Shown here: positions 33,436 to 42,014 of the stretch, one piece after another
Numbering within the stretch: the first letter of the stretch is position 1
Layout: each line of letters starts with the position of its first letter
Source: Cohnella thermotolerans DSM 17683
GTDB lineage: Bacteria; Bacillota; Bacilli; Paenibacillales; Paenibacillaceae
Length of the DNA stretch: 64,000 bases
Reading direction: 5' to 3'
Assembly (NCBI RefSeq): GCF_000429825.1
Contig: NZ_AUCP01000028.1
Location: 1-64,000, forward strand
Program-made: the position numbers and the translations under genes
The notes under the pieces: model-generated
The model's database searches: none
What the model was told of the DNA's origin: nothing
Seen by the model: the letters and a program-made list of their open reading frames with translations, nothing else

Positions 33436-34320
33436 GTGAGAAAGCGAAGCTGGATACGGAAGCAGGGCTGGATGGGTTACGCGTTTATCCTGCCGAACAT
33501 GCTGGGGATACTGCTGTTCTTCATCCTGCCCGCCTTGTTCTCCTTCGGTCTTATGTTCACCGACTACCAATTTTCCAACCCGAACGTGTCGTTCACCGGC
33601 TTGGACAACTTCAGGCGTCTGTTCCATGACGAGCAGTTTTACGGCGCCATCCGGCATACGGCCATCTTCCTGCTGTCCGTCCCCGTATCGCTCGTGCTGG
33701 CGTTCGCCACGGCGCTCGTGCTGAATCGCAGCGTTTATCTCAAAGGCTTGCTTCGGGGCATGTTTTTCCTCCCGTACGTCTCCAGCGGCGTTGCCGTCGC
33801 ATTCGTCTGGATGCTGCTGTTCCAGCCGACGAACGGCCCGATCAACGAGATTCTTCGCGGGATCGGCGTCGCCTCGCCGCCGGGCTGGTTCGCCGACCCG
33901 GACACGGCGATGTACGCCATCGACGTCGTCCAGATCTGGTTCATGCTCGGCTACAACATGATCATCTATCTGGCGGCGCTTCAGGAAATATCGCCCGAGC
34001 AGCTGGAGGCGGCCCGGATCGACGGCGCGCGGACCCGGACGATCACGTGGCGGATCGTCTGGCCGCTCGTCAGTCCGACCACGTTCCTGCTGCTCGTCAC
34101 CGGACTCATCATGACGATGAAGTCGTTCGCGCTGATCCAGGCGATTACGCAGGGCGGACCGGGGAGCAGCACGACGATATTGTCCCTGTACGTCTACAAA
34201 ACGGCATTCAGCTATTACGAGATGGGCTACGCCTCGACGATCTCCTGGTTTCTGTTCGCCGTCATCATGGCCGTCACCGTCGTTCAGTGGATCGGCCAGA
34301 AGCGCTGGGTGCATTACTAA
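33436..34320 (+). CDS. Sugar ABC importer permease 1 (MalF/UgpA type)
   Basis: CUT1 permease of 294 residues with a GTG start. About six membrane segments are visible; MGYAFILPNMLGILLFFILPALFSF is the first. The EAA loop is EAARIDGARTRTITWRIVWPLVSP, followed by ITQGGPGSSTTILSLYVYKTAF, the MalF-type signature. It follows the binding-protein gene across an attenuating hairpin and precedes its partner permease. Confidence 0.9.
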   Translation: MRKRSWIRKQGWMGYAFILPNMLGILLFFILPALFSFGLMFTDYQFSNPNVSFTGLDNFRRLFHDEQFYGAIRHTAIFLLSVPVSLVLAFATALVLNRSVYLKGLLRGMFFLPYVSSGVAVAFVWMLLFQPTNGPINEILRGIGVASPPGWFADPDTAMYAIDVVQIWFMLGYNMIIYLAALQEISPEQLEAARIDGARTRTITWRIVWPLVSPTTFLLLVTGLIMTMKSFALIQAITQGGPGSSTTILSLYVYKTAFSYYEMGYASTISWFLFAVIMAVTVVQWIGQKRWVHY

Positions 34321-34395
34321 GCAATTCGAACGCAACGTCACGGATCGCGCATGAAAGCGCCGAAGGACATACGAATTGGAAAGGAGCGATGCCGG

Positions 34396-35223
34396 ATGAG
34401 CGATTCGGCCGGCAATCCGAAGGTGAAGCTGCCAGCAACGATTGCGATGCTGGTCGCCGGGGTGTTCATGATCCTTCCGTTCCTGTGGATGATCAGCACG
34501 TCTTTCCAGACCCCGAGCGAAGTTTTCGTCCGCTGGCTGCCTTCCCGGCTCGATTGGAGCAACCACGTCCGGATCTGGACGGGAAGCTACAGCTTCGTCT
34601 CGTATTACCTGAATTCCCTTAAGGTGTCGGTGATTGGAACGATCGGCGCCGTGTTCATGTCCTCCCTCGCGGCGTACGGCTTCGCCCGGATCGAATTCAA
34701 GGGGCGCGACGCGCTGTTCCTCGTCTATCTGTCGATGATGATGATTCCGCCGCAGGTCATTTTCGTGCCGAAGTTCATTCTCTTCAACTGGATGCACATT
34801 TACAACACCCATTGGGCGCTTATTCTTCCGGGGATGTTCTCGATTTTCGGCGTGTTTATGCTCAGGCAATTTTTCATGGGCGTTCCGAAGGAGATCACCG
34901 AATCCGCGTTCATCGACGGGGCGGGGCATTTCAAAATTTTCTCCCGGCTCAACCTGCCGCTCGCCAAACCCGCGCTCGCCACGTTCGCGATCATCGATTT
35001 CTCCTGGCAATGGAACGACTACGAGAATGCGCTCGTGTTTCTGACAAGTCCGAAGCTGTACACGATTCCGCTCGGCCTGCAAAATTTCATTCTCGAGAAC
35101 AACGTCGATTACAACGGGATGATGGCGGCGGCCTCGGCGGCGATTTTGCCCATGATCGCCATTTTTCTGATCGGCCAGAAATATATCATTCAAGGAATCT
35201 CCAGCTCCGCCGTCAAGGGCTGA
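34396..35223 (+). CDS. Sugar ABC importer permease 2 (MalG/UgpE type)
   Basis: Partner permease of 275 residues. The start at 34396 is chosen for AAAGGAG nine bases upstream; an in-frame ATG at 34351 lies before that site. The EAA loop is ESAFIDGAGHFKIFSRLNLPLAKP, and the end is ISSSAVKG. It completes the importer that starts at 32025; no ATPase gene is present. Confidence 0.9.
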   Translation: MSDSAGNPKVKLPATIAMLVAGVFMILPFLWMISTSFQTPSEVFVRWLPSRLDWSNHVRIWTGSYSFVSYYLNSLKVSVIGTIGAVFMSSLAAYGFARIEFKGRDALFLVYLSMMMIPPQVIFVPKFILFNWMHIYNTHWALILPGMFSIFGVFMLRQFFMGVPKEITESAFIDGAGHFKIFSRLNLPLAKPALATFAIIDFSWQWNDYENALVFLTSPKLYTIPLGLQNFILENNVDYNGMMAAASAAILPMIAIFLIGQKYIIQGISSSAVKG

Positions 35224-35263
35224 ATCGGTTGACGCCTTCCACCCGGCATTTTGCCCCCCGTTC

Positions 35264-35272
35264 TGGTACAAT
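35264..35272 (+). promoter_or_regulatory. Extended -10 promoter of the nucleotidase gene
   Basis: TGGTACAAT, a TGn extended -10, lies 36 bases before the nucleotidase start. No -35 at normal distance. Confidence 0.45.
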
Positions 35273-35308
35273 GGAAGCAGTTCGATATGCGGGACAAGGA
35301 GAGAAGGC

Positions 35309-35887
35309 ATGAAATTCGGGTTCGACATAGACGATACGCTGATTAATTTGAGGGAACACGCCTTTCGCTTGTACCAGAAGAAGCTGAACCGGGCCGTCGA
35401 GCCGGAGCGGTTCCACGAGCTGACATGCGTGCCCATTCACAGCCTGTTCGGGTTGTCGGCCGAAGAAGGCGGCCGGATGTGGAACAGCCTCCGGGACGAA
35501 ATTTATTATACGGACTGCCCGCCTTTTCCGGGTGCGGTCGAGGCGCTGCAGCAGCTCGTGCGCCAGGGGCACGAAGTGTACTACATTACCGCGCGGACGG
35601 CCGAGCATTGCGAGCGGACGAAAGCCTGGATCGTTCAAGCCGGCTTCCCGGTCGAGGAGGGCCGCTTCTATTGCGGGATGGGCGATACGGAGAAGGTTCA
35701 TATCATCCGCAAGCTTGGTCTGGACTATTACTTCGACGACAAGCCCGCCGTACTCGATACGCTCTCGGACTTGACTTTGCGGGTATATGTCAGGGACAAT
35801 TCCTACAACCGGCATCTCAACTTTCCGCGCATCGTCTCCTGGAGCGAGCTGCCGGGCATCGTGGCGGAGCATGCCGGGGAGCGATAG
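35309..35887 (+). CDS. HAD-superfamily 5'(3')-deoxyribonucleotidase-like phosphatase
   Basis: Cytoplasmic HAD phosphatase of 192 residues. The nucleophile motif is FDIDDTLI (Asp6 and Asp8), motif II is YYITART, and the late acidic motif is YYFDDKPAVLDTL. Together these fit the NT5C-type nucleotidase family (PF06941). It probably removes phosphate from nucleoside monophosphates, but small-molecule specificity in this superfamily is loose. It has its own promoter and AAGGAG ribosome-binding site and is not tied to the importers beside it. Confidence 0.8.
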   Translation: MKFGFDIDDTLINLREHAFRLYQKKLNRAVEPERFHELTCVPIHSLFGLSAEEGGRMWNSLRDEIYYTDCPPFPGAVEALQQLVRQGHEVYYITARTAEHCERTKAWIVQAGFPVEEGRFYCGMGDTEKVHIIRKLGLDYYFDDKPAVLDTLSDLTLRVYVRDNSYNRHLNFPRIVSWSELPGIVAEHAGER

Positions 35888-35919
35888 CGCACCGCCCGTC
35901 GCGAAATTCCCGGCGGCAA

Positions 35920-35928
35920 TGTTATAAT
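35920..35928 (+). promoter_or_regulatory. Extended -10 promoter of the ArsR-type regulator
   Basis: TGTTATAAT, an extended -10 element 73 bases before the regulator start. Confidence 0.5.
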
Positions 35929-36001
35929 GAAAGGAGCGGACGCCCGATCGAACGGCGGGCGGGCTGCTCCCCATTTTCTTAGGAAAGCGGAGTCGTCGGG
36001 A

Positions 36002-36319
36002 ATGGACAAACAGAGCAACCTGACTATTATGAAAGTGCTGTCGAACGAAACCCGCCTCAGCATTTTGCAGTGGCTCAAGAATCCGGAACGAAACTTCGAG
36101 CCGCAGCATTTTCCGGCCGGATGCGAGTTCCGAGGCGGAGTGTGCGTAGGCAGCATCCAGGAGAAGTGCGGCTTGGCGCAATCGGTCGTGTCCGGCTATT
36201 TGGCGATGATGCAGAAGGCGGGTTTGCTGGAATCGAGAAGAATCGGCCAATGGACGTATTACCGCCGCAACGAGCCCAAGATCGAGGAGTTCGTCCGCAG
36301 CCTGAAGGCGGATTTATAG
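36002..36319 (+). CDS. ArsR-family winged-helix transcriptional repressor
   Basis: Small DNA-binding protein of 105 residues. The winged helix has LSNETRLSILQWLKNP, then the recognition region CGLAQSVVSGYLAMMQKAGLLESRRIGQWTYYRR. Three cysteines (Cys41, Cys48, Cys56), two of them in an insertion before the recognition helix (GCEFRGGVCVGS), could sense a metal or an electrophile. ATG 36002 is chosen because homology starts here. An old-yellow-enzyme reductase follows 378 bases downstream behind a palindromic promoter, which is the probable target. Such regulator-reductase pairs often respond to reactive electrophiles; that is an inference here. Confidence 0.85.
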   Translation: MDKQSNLTIMKVLSNETRLSILQWLKNPERNFEPQHFPAGCEFRGGVCVGSIQEKCGLAQSVVSGYLAMMQKAGLLESRRIGQWTYYRRNEPKIEEFVRSLKADL

Positions 36320-36333
36320 CGGATAGCGACGAG

Positions 36334-36358
36334 GCCCGGGAGATCCCGGGCTTTTTTT
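36334..36358 (+). terminator. Rho-independent terminator after the ArsR-type gene
   Basis: A perfect stem GCCCGGG/CCCGGGC with a 4-nt loop and seven T. Confidence 0.92.
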
Positions 36359-36364
36359 GGCGCT

Positions 36365-36558
36365 TGCGGACCGTGAATCCCTTATTTCGCGGCCGAAAGC
36401 GTTTTGGGGAAGCGCAACGGACCGTAAAGCCTTTATTCGCTTGAAGCGGAGCGTTATTCGAGGAAAATCCGAGCGATAACGGAATGACGGTCCGTTAGAT
36501 CGCCGATAACGTGATTTTTCGACAAATAGCGGCCTGTGTGTCCGTTACGATCGGTTCC
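36365..36558. repeat. Intergenic repeat element, copy A (about 194 bp)
   Basis: Contains AACGGACCGT-type motifs at 36365 (variant) and 36416, an inverted ACGGTCCGTT at 36487-36496, and ends with GTTACGATCGGTTCC. The copy at 53169-53361 has the same motifs in the same order at nearly the same spacing (offsets about 50, 121-122 and 178). No protein is encoded. It looks like a non-coding dispersed repeat able to fold. Confidence 0.75.
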
Positions 36559-36619
36559 GAGAACGATCTCCCCGGGCCAACTTACGGGCGCGATCGTGCA
36601 TGTCGGTCACTCCGTTGCA

Positions 36620-36649
36620 TTTACATATCTATAAATATAGATATATAAT
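36620..36649 (+). promoter_or_regulatory. Promoter with ArsR-type palindrome in the spacer
   Basis: TTTACA (36620-36625) and TATAAT (36644-36649) are separated by 18 bp. A perfect palindrome ATATCTATA-AA-TATAGATAT (36625-36644) fills the spacer. It has the AT-rich form of ArsR-family operators, so the regulator at 36002 is a good candidate repressor. Confidence 0.65.
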
Positions 36650-36696
36650 GGAGAATGGGTAAACTATTCCGAGTTTTTCTCCAGGAGGGATTTCAT

Positions 36697-37812
36697 ATGC
36701 CAACAACGTCTCCGAACGTTCAACTGCTGTTCCAACCTTTCTCCGGCGGCAAGCTGGAGTTGTCCAACCGCATCGTCATGGCGCCGATGACCCGCTGCTT
36801 CTCGCCGGGAGGCGTGCCCGGTCCGGACGTGGCCGCTTACTACCGCCGGCGCGCCGAGAACGGCGTCGGGCTGATCGTCACGGAAGGAACCGTCATCGAC
36901 CATCCCGCGGCCGCGGCCGACCGGGACGTTCCTCATTTCTACGGGGAGCGTGCCTTGGAGGGTTGGGCCCAGGTCGTCAAGGAAGTGCATGAAGCGGGCG
37001 GACGCATCATTCCGCAAATTTGGCACGTCGGCATGTCGCGCAATCCGGCCACGTTCCCGGAATCGGACACGAAGCCGGTCGGTCCTTCCGGCTATTCCGC
37101 TCCGAACGTGAAGACGGGCGAGCCGCTCTCCGAGCAAGAGATCGCCTACCTGGTCGAAGCCTACGGCAGAGCCGCCGGCGAGGCGAAGCGGCTTGGCTTC
37201 GACGGCGTGGAAATTCACGGCGCACACGGGTATCTGATCGACCAGTTTTTCTGGGAAGAGACGAACAAGCGGACGGACCGCTACGGCGGCGGCTTGGTGG
37301 AGAGGACGCGGTTCGCGGTCGAAGTGATCGAAGCTTGCCGCCGCGCCGTCGGCCCTGATTTTCCGATCGTGCTGCGCTTGTCCCAGTGGAAGCCGCTCGA
37401 TTACAAAGCCAAGCTGGCCTCGACGCCGGAGCAGCTCGAGAAGTTTCTGGAGCCGCTGGCGCTCGCGGGCGTCGACATTTTCCACTGCTCGACCCGCCGC
37501 TTCTGGGAACCGGAGTTCGAAGGCTCGGACCTCAACTTCGCGGGGTGGACGAAGAAGCTGACCGGGAAGCCGACGATCACGGTAGGGTCAGTAGGCCTGG
37601 ACACCGAGTTCACGCAGTTGTTCTCGGAAGGCAAAGGAGCGAACGTCAACGGGCTGGAGGGACTGCTGGAGCGGCTTGAGCGGCAAGAGTTCGACCTTGT
37701 CGCGGTCGGCCGCGCGCTTCTCGCCGATCCGGCCTGGGCGGCCAAAGTGCGCGACGGACGCACCGACGAGCTCGTTCCTTTCTCGCCGGAAGCGACAAAG
37801 AGTCTGAGCTGA
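36697..37812 (+). CDS. Old yellow enzyme family NAD(P)H:flavin oxidoreductase/alkene reductase
   Basis: FMN-dependent reductase of 371 residues from ATG 36697, set by AGGAGGG. The TIM barrel has the opening NRIVMAPMTRCFSPGGVPG, the flavin-contact segment GGRIIPQIWHVG, the family signature GVEIHGAHGYLIDQFFWEETNKR-TDRYGG, and a late flavin-phosphate region (VGSVGL, AVGRALLADPAW). It probably reduces electron-poor alkenes or nitro compounds in the cytoplasm with NADPH. It is controlled by a promoter with an ArsR-type palindrome and ends at a terminator shared with the convergent AraC gene. Confidence 0.9.
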   Translation: MPTTSPNVQLLFQPFSGGKLELSNRIVMAPMTRCFSPGGVPGPDVAAYYRRRAENGVGLIVTEGTVIDHPAAAADRDVPHFYGERALEGWAQVVKEVHEAGGRIIPQIWHVGMSRNPATFPESDTKPVGPSGYSAPNVKTGEPLSEQEIAYLVEAYGRAAGEAKRLGFDGVEIHGAHGYLIDQFFWEETNKRTDRYGGGLVERTRFAVEVIEACRRAVGPDFPIVLRLSQWKPLDYKAKLASTPEQLEKFLEPLALAGVDIFHCSTRRFWEPEFEGSDLNFAGWTKKLTGKPTITVGSVGLDTEFTQLFSEGKGANVNGLEGLLERLERQEFDLVAVGRALLADPAWAAKVRDGRTDELVPFSPEATKSLS

Positions 37813-37821
37813 GACAATTGG

Positions 37822-37871
37822 ATCCCCGGAGAAGTCGAGCCGGCAAGGCGGCATCCTCCGGGGATTTTTTT
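37822..37871 (+). terminator. Rho-independent terminator after the flavin reductase
   Basis: Stem ATCCCCGGAG/CTCCGGGGAT (37822-37831 and 37856-37865) with seven T after it. It lies between convergent genes. Confidence 0.88.
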
Positions 37872-37877
37872 ATAGCT

Positions 37878-38696
37878 CTAGCTTCCGTTCGAGCGCGCCC
37901 GCTTTCGGTATTCGCTCGGGCTCATGCCGTGCAGTCTCCGAAATTGCGCGAGAAAGTGGTTGTAATTCGAATAGCCGACGTCGTAGCTGACTTCCGACGC
38001 GGTGCGGTCCGTATGCTCGAGCAGCAGCGCGGCCTGGCGGATGCGCATCCGGTTCAGCGCATCGACGATGGACTGGCCCGTGTTCTCCTTGAACAGATGG
38101 GACAGCCTCGACGGCGACAGCCCGACGGAGCGGGCCAGCGCCCCGATCCGGACCGGCTCGCGCATATGGAGCGACAACCGGTGCAGCGTCTCCTCGACGC
38201 GGGCGTCCAGCTTGCGCCGCTCGCTCCGGGCGAGCAGCATCAGAATTTCGCGCAGCGCCGTGACGCCCAGCTCCTGCCAGTAGTCGCCCCGCTCGCGCGT
38301 ATCCGACAGCAGCCGCCGGAACGCGCGGCCGATTCTTCGCCGCACGTATTCGTTCCCGGCCGGCCGAATATGCAGCGGCTCGCCGGGAAGCAAGTTCGCT
38401 TCGATCATCGGCGCGGAGAAATGCGCCCACACGAAGTGCCAGGTGCATCCGGGCGACGTCCCGTAGCGGTGCGGCGTCCCCGGCCCCAGCAGCGCGACGT
38501 CCCCCGCGCGGCACGTCTGCGTCTGCAGCCCGGGAACGCTGAAGTAGCCTTCGCCGCCGAGCGTATAGGCGATAAGCCAATCGTTCATGCCGGCGGGCCG
38601 ATGGGCGGAATACGTATCCGGCTCGCGGAAATGGCCGGCGATGAGCGTCCCCCCGCTGTCGTATCCGTATGCCGACGGACGATCGAAGTTCCTCAC
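37878..38696 (-). CDS. AraC-family regulator with cupin-type sensor domain
   Basis: One-component regulator of 272 residues. The GTG at 38696 is chosen because GGGGGAGG lies five bases before it; in-frame sequence further upstream lacks a site and runs into the divergent promoter. The N-terminal part (about 1-150) is a cupin-type ligand domain (GEGYFSVPG, RAGDVALLGPGTPHRYG), and the C-terminal part (about 170-268) is the AraC double HTH (RIGALARSVGLSPSRLSHLFKENTG, then VGYSNYNHFLAQFRRLHGMSPSEYR). It is divergent from the PhyH-type dioxygenase gene, its likely target. Confidence 0.88.
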   Translation of the reverse strand: MRNFDRPSAYGYDSGGTLIAGHFREPDTYSAHRPAGMNDWLIAYTLGGEGYFSVPGLQTQTCRAGDVALLGPGTPHRYGTSPGCTWHFVWAHFSAPMIEANLLPGEPLHIRPAGNEYVRRRIGRAFRRLLSDTRERGDYWQELGVTALREILMLLARSERRKLDARVEETLHRLSLHMREPVRIGALARSVGLSPSRLSHLFKENTGQSIVDALNRMRIRQAALLLEHTDRTASEVSYDVGYSNYNHFLAQFRRLHGMSPSEYRKRARSNGS

Positions 38697-38859
38697 GCGC
38701 GCCTCCCCCTTCTTCTTTTCGCTAACAACAGCATATCGGAATCGGCGGCAGCCGGCTAGAGGATAGCAGGATCGTGTGACTTTTCGGCAGCATGGAGAAT
38801 TCTTCTCGGAAGAGGATGGAGCTAAGCTTAGAGCATATCCCTGACGAGGAGGAACCCTC

Positions 38860-39660
38860 ATGCTTCGACAATTGACCGAAGAGCAGAAGAGAAAATTCGA
38901 TACCGAAGGCTATCTGGTCGTCCGCGGCCTGTTCGCGGAAGAGGAGCTGGCGGAGATCGACCGGACGTTCGCGGACATCGCGAACCGGATCGTCCCCGGC
39001 CATTTCGAGCCCGACCTGAGCGAAGGAGCCGCCGATCCGCTGAGACGTTATCCGCGGGTGATGCACCCGCACCGGTTCGACGAGACGTCCAAGAAATATA
39101 TGCTTCATCCGCCGGTCATGGACGTGCTTGCCGATCTGTACGGCGAAGAAGCGCTGGCCGCCCAGAGCATGTTCTATTACAAGCCGCCGGGAGCGCGCGG
39201 GCAGGCGCTTCACCAGGACAACTTCTACCTGAAGGTCGAACCGGGCAACTGTATCGCGGCCTGGACGGCGATTGACGCGGCGGACGAGGAGAACGGCGGC
39301 CTGCTCGTCGTGCCCAAGACGAACGATTACGCCATCGTCTGTCCGGAATTGGCGGACGCGAAGGAGTCGTTCACGACCCATTACGTCAAGCCGCCGAAGG
39401 AGCAGAAGGCGGTGCCGGTCGTCATGGAGCGGGGGGACGTGCTCTTTTTTAACGGGAACCTCATTCACGGCTCCTACCGCAACAAGACGAAGGACCGCTT
39501 CCGGCGGGCGTTCATCTGCCATTACGCCAACGAATCGGCGGCGCGCATCTCCCATTTCTACAGGCCGCTATTCCGCGCGGACGGCACGGCGGTCGATCTG
39601 GAAGCGAACGAGGACGGGGGCCCTTGCGGCATGGAGTTCGAGGCTCTCTATCCCCACTGA
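38860..39660 (+). CDS. Phytanoyl-CoA dioxygenase (PhyH) family Fe(II)/2-oxoglutarate oxygenase
   Basis: Non-heme iron oxygenase of 266 residues, start set by GAGGAGGAA. The iron facial triad is visible as LHQD (His118, Asp120) and NLIHGS (His203), and the 2-oxoglutarate arginine is in DRFRRAFICHY. The N-terminus FDTEGYLVVRGLFAEEEL is typical of PhyH proteins. It hydroxylates an unknown small molecule. It sits 163 bases from a divergent AraC regulator with a sugar-type cupin, so the substrate may be a carbohydrate-derived or plant compound. Confidence 0.88.
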   Translation: MLRQLTEEQKRKFDTEGYLVVRGLFAEEELAEIDRTFADIANRIVPGHFEPDLSEGAADPLRRYPRVMHPHRFDETSKKYMLHPPVMDVLADLYGEEALAAQSMFYYKPPGARGQALHQDNFYLKVEPGNCIAAWTAIDAADEENGGLLVVPKTNDYAIVCPELADAKESFTTHYVKPPKEQKAVPVVMERGDVLFFNGNLIHGSYRNKTKDRFRRAFICHYANESAARISHFYRPLFRADGTAVDLEANEDGGPCGMEFEALYPH

Positions 39661-39753
39661 GGCAAGCCGCCTTCCCGAAGTCTAGGCAGAGGCGATCTTC
39701 CGCAGTATAATCGGATGATAACGCAGCTTGGACCTCGAGGTGATCTGCCGATC

Positions 39754-40311
39754 ATGGAAGCGAAATTTTGTTTGGCGTGCGGACGCGAGCTGGAGACGCG
39801 CGATATTGGCGGCACGCCGAGAAGGGCGTGTCCCTCGTGCAGCTTCGTGCATTGGGGCGATTACAGCATCGGCGTCGGCGCCCTGGTGATGAGAGACGGC
39901 AAAGTGCTGCTCGTGCGGCGGGCGCAGGAGCCGGGCAGGGGCTATTGGACGAATCCGGGCGGCTACGCCGAGCAGCTGGAGCGGATCGACGAGACCGTAT
40001 GCCGGGAAGTGCTGGAGGAGACGGGAGTCGAAGCGGTCGTCGCGAGCGTGGCGGCGGTGCGGGATCAGCCGCGCGCCGTGCACAATTTGTACGTGGCGTT
40101 CTCCATGGACTACGTCGCGGGCGAGCCCGTCCCGGACGGGGTGGAAGTGGACGCCGCCGGCTTCTACAGCCCGGAAGAGATGGAGACGATGAACGTGGCG
40201 CCGTTCACGCGCTGGCTCGTCGACGTCGCGTTCCGCGGACGGTCGGAAGGCTTGACGGTCGACGCCGAACCGCTCGTTCCGCTTCCCGGCTACGGCTTGT
40301 TCCGCAGGTAA
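39754..40311 (+). CDS. Nudix hydrolase with N-terminal zinc ribbon
   Basis: Pyrophosphohydrolase of 185 residues. A four-cysteine zinc ribbon at the N-terminus (CLACG at about 6-10, CPSC at about 27-30) precedes the Nudix domain, whose full signature GX5EX7REUXEEXGU reads GYAEQLE-RIDETVC-REVLEETGV. This layout is like NudC-type or ADP-ribose/NADH pyrophosphatases. ATG 39754 is preferred over 39715 because the ribbon begins there and GAGGTGATC is upstream. It probably cleaves a nucleoside diphosphate derivative; the substrate cannot be told from sequence. Confidence 0.88.
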   Translation: MEAKFCLACGRELETRDIGGTPRRACPSCSFVHWGDYSIGVGALVMRDGKVLLVRRAQEPGRGYWTNPGGYAEQLERIDETVCREVLEETGVEAVVASVAAVRDQPRAVHNLYVAFSMDYVAGEPVPDGVEVDAAGFYSPEEMETMNVAPFTRWLVDVAFRGRSEGLTVDAEPLVPLPGYGLFRR

Positions 40312-40383
40312 AAGGGACGTTCGGAACTATTAAATATGGACTCATATGGATTTTCGTGAGCATTCGGCGTCCGTTTAAACACA

Positions 40384-40431
40384 ATCGCCCTCTACTTGGC
40401 TCTTTGGGCCAGGTGGGGGGCGATCTTCTTT
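40384..40431 (+). terminator. Rho-independent terminator after the Nudix gene
   Basis: A long imperfect stem begins ATCGCCC (40384) and closes with GGGCGAT (ends 40424), followed by a T-rich stretch. Confidence 0.65.
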
Positions 40432-40525
40432 GGGTTGTGTGCGGTTGCTGTCATGAAGGCTTGCTGTTGTCCCGCTTCTTCTTTCCCGAGGCACGGGTTC
40501 GTCCCTTTGGAGTGATTCTAAAGAT

Positions 40526-40573
40526 AGTATACTTTAAGTGCTAAAGTTAATGCACTCGGGGCAAGGTTATGAT
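40526..40573 (+). promoter_or_regulatory. Operator/promoter of the 40.6-kb importer (shared architecture)
   Basis: AGTATACT (40526-40533) and AATGCACT (40549-40556) are direct repeats with a 23-bp period around a central TGCTAAAG (40539-40546). A -10, TATGAT, lies at 40568-40573. The promoter at 48023-48070 has the same elements at identical distances, so both are probably bound by the AraC-type regulator encoded at 43818-45377. Confidence 0.7.
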
Positions 40574-40649
40574 AAGACTGTGCACAGCGTATCGATAGGG
40601 TCCTAGCGGAAGGAAGAAGTCAAGACATCTTTGCAGGGGGTTGATTTCA

Positions 40650-41990
40650 TTGAGAAAAATGAAAACGTTTGTAACCGGCGCGACAGTGCTTGCCACTTGT
40701 CTTGCCCTCTTGAGCGCATGCGGGAACTCGGGTTCGAACGATGCCGCCGGCGGCAACGCCGGAGCGGGAGGCGACTCCAAGGATAAGAAAATAACGTTGA
40801 CGATGCTCGTGTCCGGGAATAAAGCCGCCGACGGCCAAGACTTCGAGCTCGACGTGCTGCCGAAGATGGTCCACGAGAAGTTCCCGAACATCACCCTGGA
40901 AGTGCAGAAGCTTCCCGACGATCAGTACAACACGTCGATCAAGACGAAGCTGGCTGCGGGCGAAGGACCCGATTTCTTCCGGATTTGGCCGAGAATGGGC
41001 GGCGGCGCGAGCGTGATCGATCTGGCGAAGGCCGGCTATCTGGCGGACTTGTCGGATTTGCCCTTCATGAGCAAGATCAGCGACGGCGCGAGAGAAGATA
41101 TGTCTTATGACGGCAAGGTGTACGGCATCGCGAAGGGCATCGACATGCTCGGTACTTACTATAATAAAGATCTGTTCCAAAAGGCCGGCATAACCGAAGT
41201 CCCGCAAAATTGGGAAGATTTCCTTGCCGCTTGCCAAAAGCTGAAGGACGCGGGCACGACTCCGATCGTTATGGGGGACAAAGACCCGTGGTGGATTCAG
41301 TTCGGCGCGTACCAGCTGGCGGCGAACACCGTCTATGCGGAAGACAAGGATTTCGACGTCAAGCTTCAAGCGGGCGAACGGAAGTTCACGGATTCGAAGT
41401 GGGTTCAAGCGTTCGAGATGTATAAGGAACTGTACGAGAAAGGCTATATCGCCAAAAACACGCTCGGTCTAGGCGGACCGCAAGCGACGCAGATGTTTAT
41501 CGACGGCAAGGCGGCCATGACGTTCGACGGCACGTGGGATTACCCGACGCTGACGGCCAAAGGAGCGGTCGACTTCGAACGCGGCTTCTTCCCGCTGCCA
41601 GGCAACGAGAAAGGCAAGCCGGTATGGCAAGCCGTCGCGACGGCTGCCGGGTGGGGGGTCAACGCCAAGACCAAGAACCTGGATGCCGTCAAGGAAGTGC
41701 TGAATTATTGGTTCGACGACCAATCCGACCTGTTCAAGGAATGGGTGAAGCTGAATCCGTCGATCAGCGCCTTTAACGGCGTGCCGCTTACCAACGATCT
41801 ATATAAGGACTCTTACGAGCTGTACAAGAATAGCGGCAACTCCATCTACTTCGCGAACCAAATGTGGCCGAACGGCGTGGCCGACATCCTTCAGGTCAAA
41901 TTCGGAGAGATCATTGGAGGACAGCGCACGACTCCGGAGGACGTAACGAAAGCGATGCAGGACAAATTCGATCAGCTTTGGAATCCATAA
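40650..41990 (+). CDS. Sugar ABC importer substrate-binding lipoprotein (CUT1)
   Basis: Binding protein of 446 residues. TTG 40650 is chosen because AGGGGG lies nine bases upstream; the in-frame ATG at 40659 is too far. The lipobox is LLSACGN. Fold motifs include ITLTMLVSGNKAAD, FPNITLEVQKLPDDQYNTSIKTKLAAGEGPDFFRIW, YGIAKGIDMLGTYYNKDLFQKAGI, and a late FDGTWDYPTL. It belongs with two permeases, a kinase/regulator pair and the alpha-rhamnosidase locus, so a rhamnose-containing oligosaccharide is a reasonable ligand, though not proven. A cre-like sequence with two mismatches overlaps its first codons (40660-40673). Confidence 0.88.
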   Translation: MRKMKTFVTGATVLATCLALLSACGNSGSNDAAGGNAGAGGDSKDKKITLTMLVSGNKAADGQDFELDVLPKMVHEKFPNITLEVQKLPDDQYNTSIKTKLAAGEGPDFFRIWPRMGGGASVIDLAKAGYLADLSDLPFMSKISDGAREDMSYDGKVYGIAKGIDMLGTYYNKDLFQKAGITEVPQNWEDFLAACQKLKDAGTTPIVMGDKDPWWIQFGAYQLAANTVYAEDKDFDVKLQAGERKFTDSKWVQAFEMYKELYEKGYIAKNTLGLGGPQATQMFIDGKAAMTFDGTWDYPTLTAKGAVDFERGFFPLPGNEKGKPVWQAVATAAGWGVNAKTKNLDAVKEVLNYWFDDQSDLFKEWVKLNPSISAFNGVPLTNDLYKDSYELYKNSGNSIYFANQMWPNGVADILQVKFGEIIGGQRTTPEDVTKAMQDKFDQLWNP

Positions 41991-42014
41991 TTCGAGCCCG
42001 AGCATCGCCTGTCC

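Noticed and set aside
33304-35436. Long minus-strand open frame of about 710 codons
   Set aside because: Antisense to two clear permease genes; translation looks like shadow sequence with no domain or ribosome-binding site.
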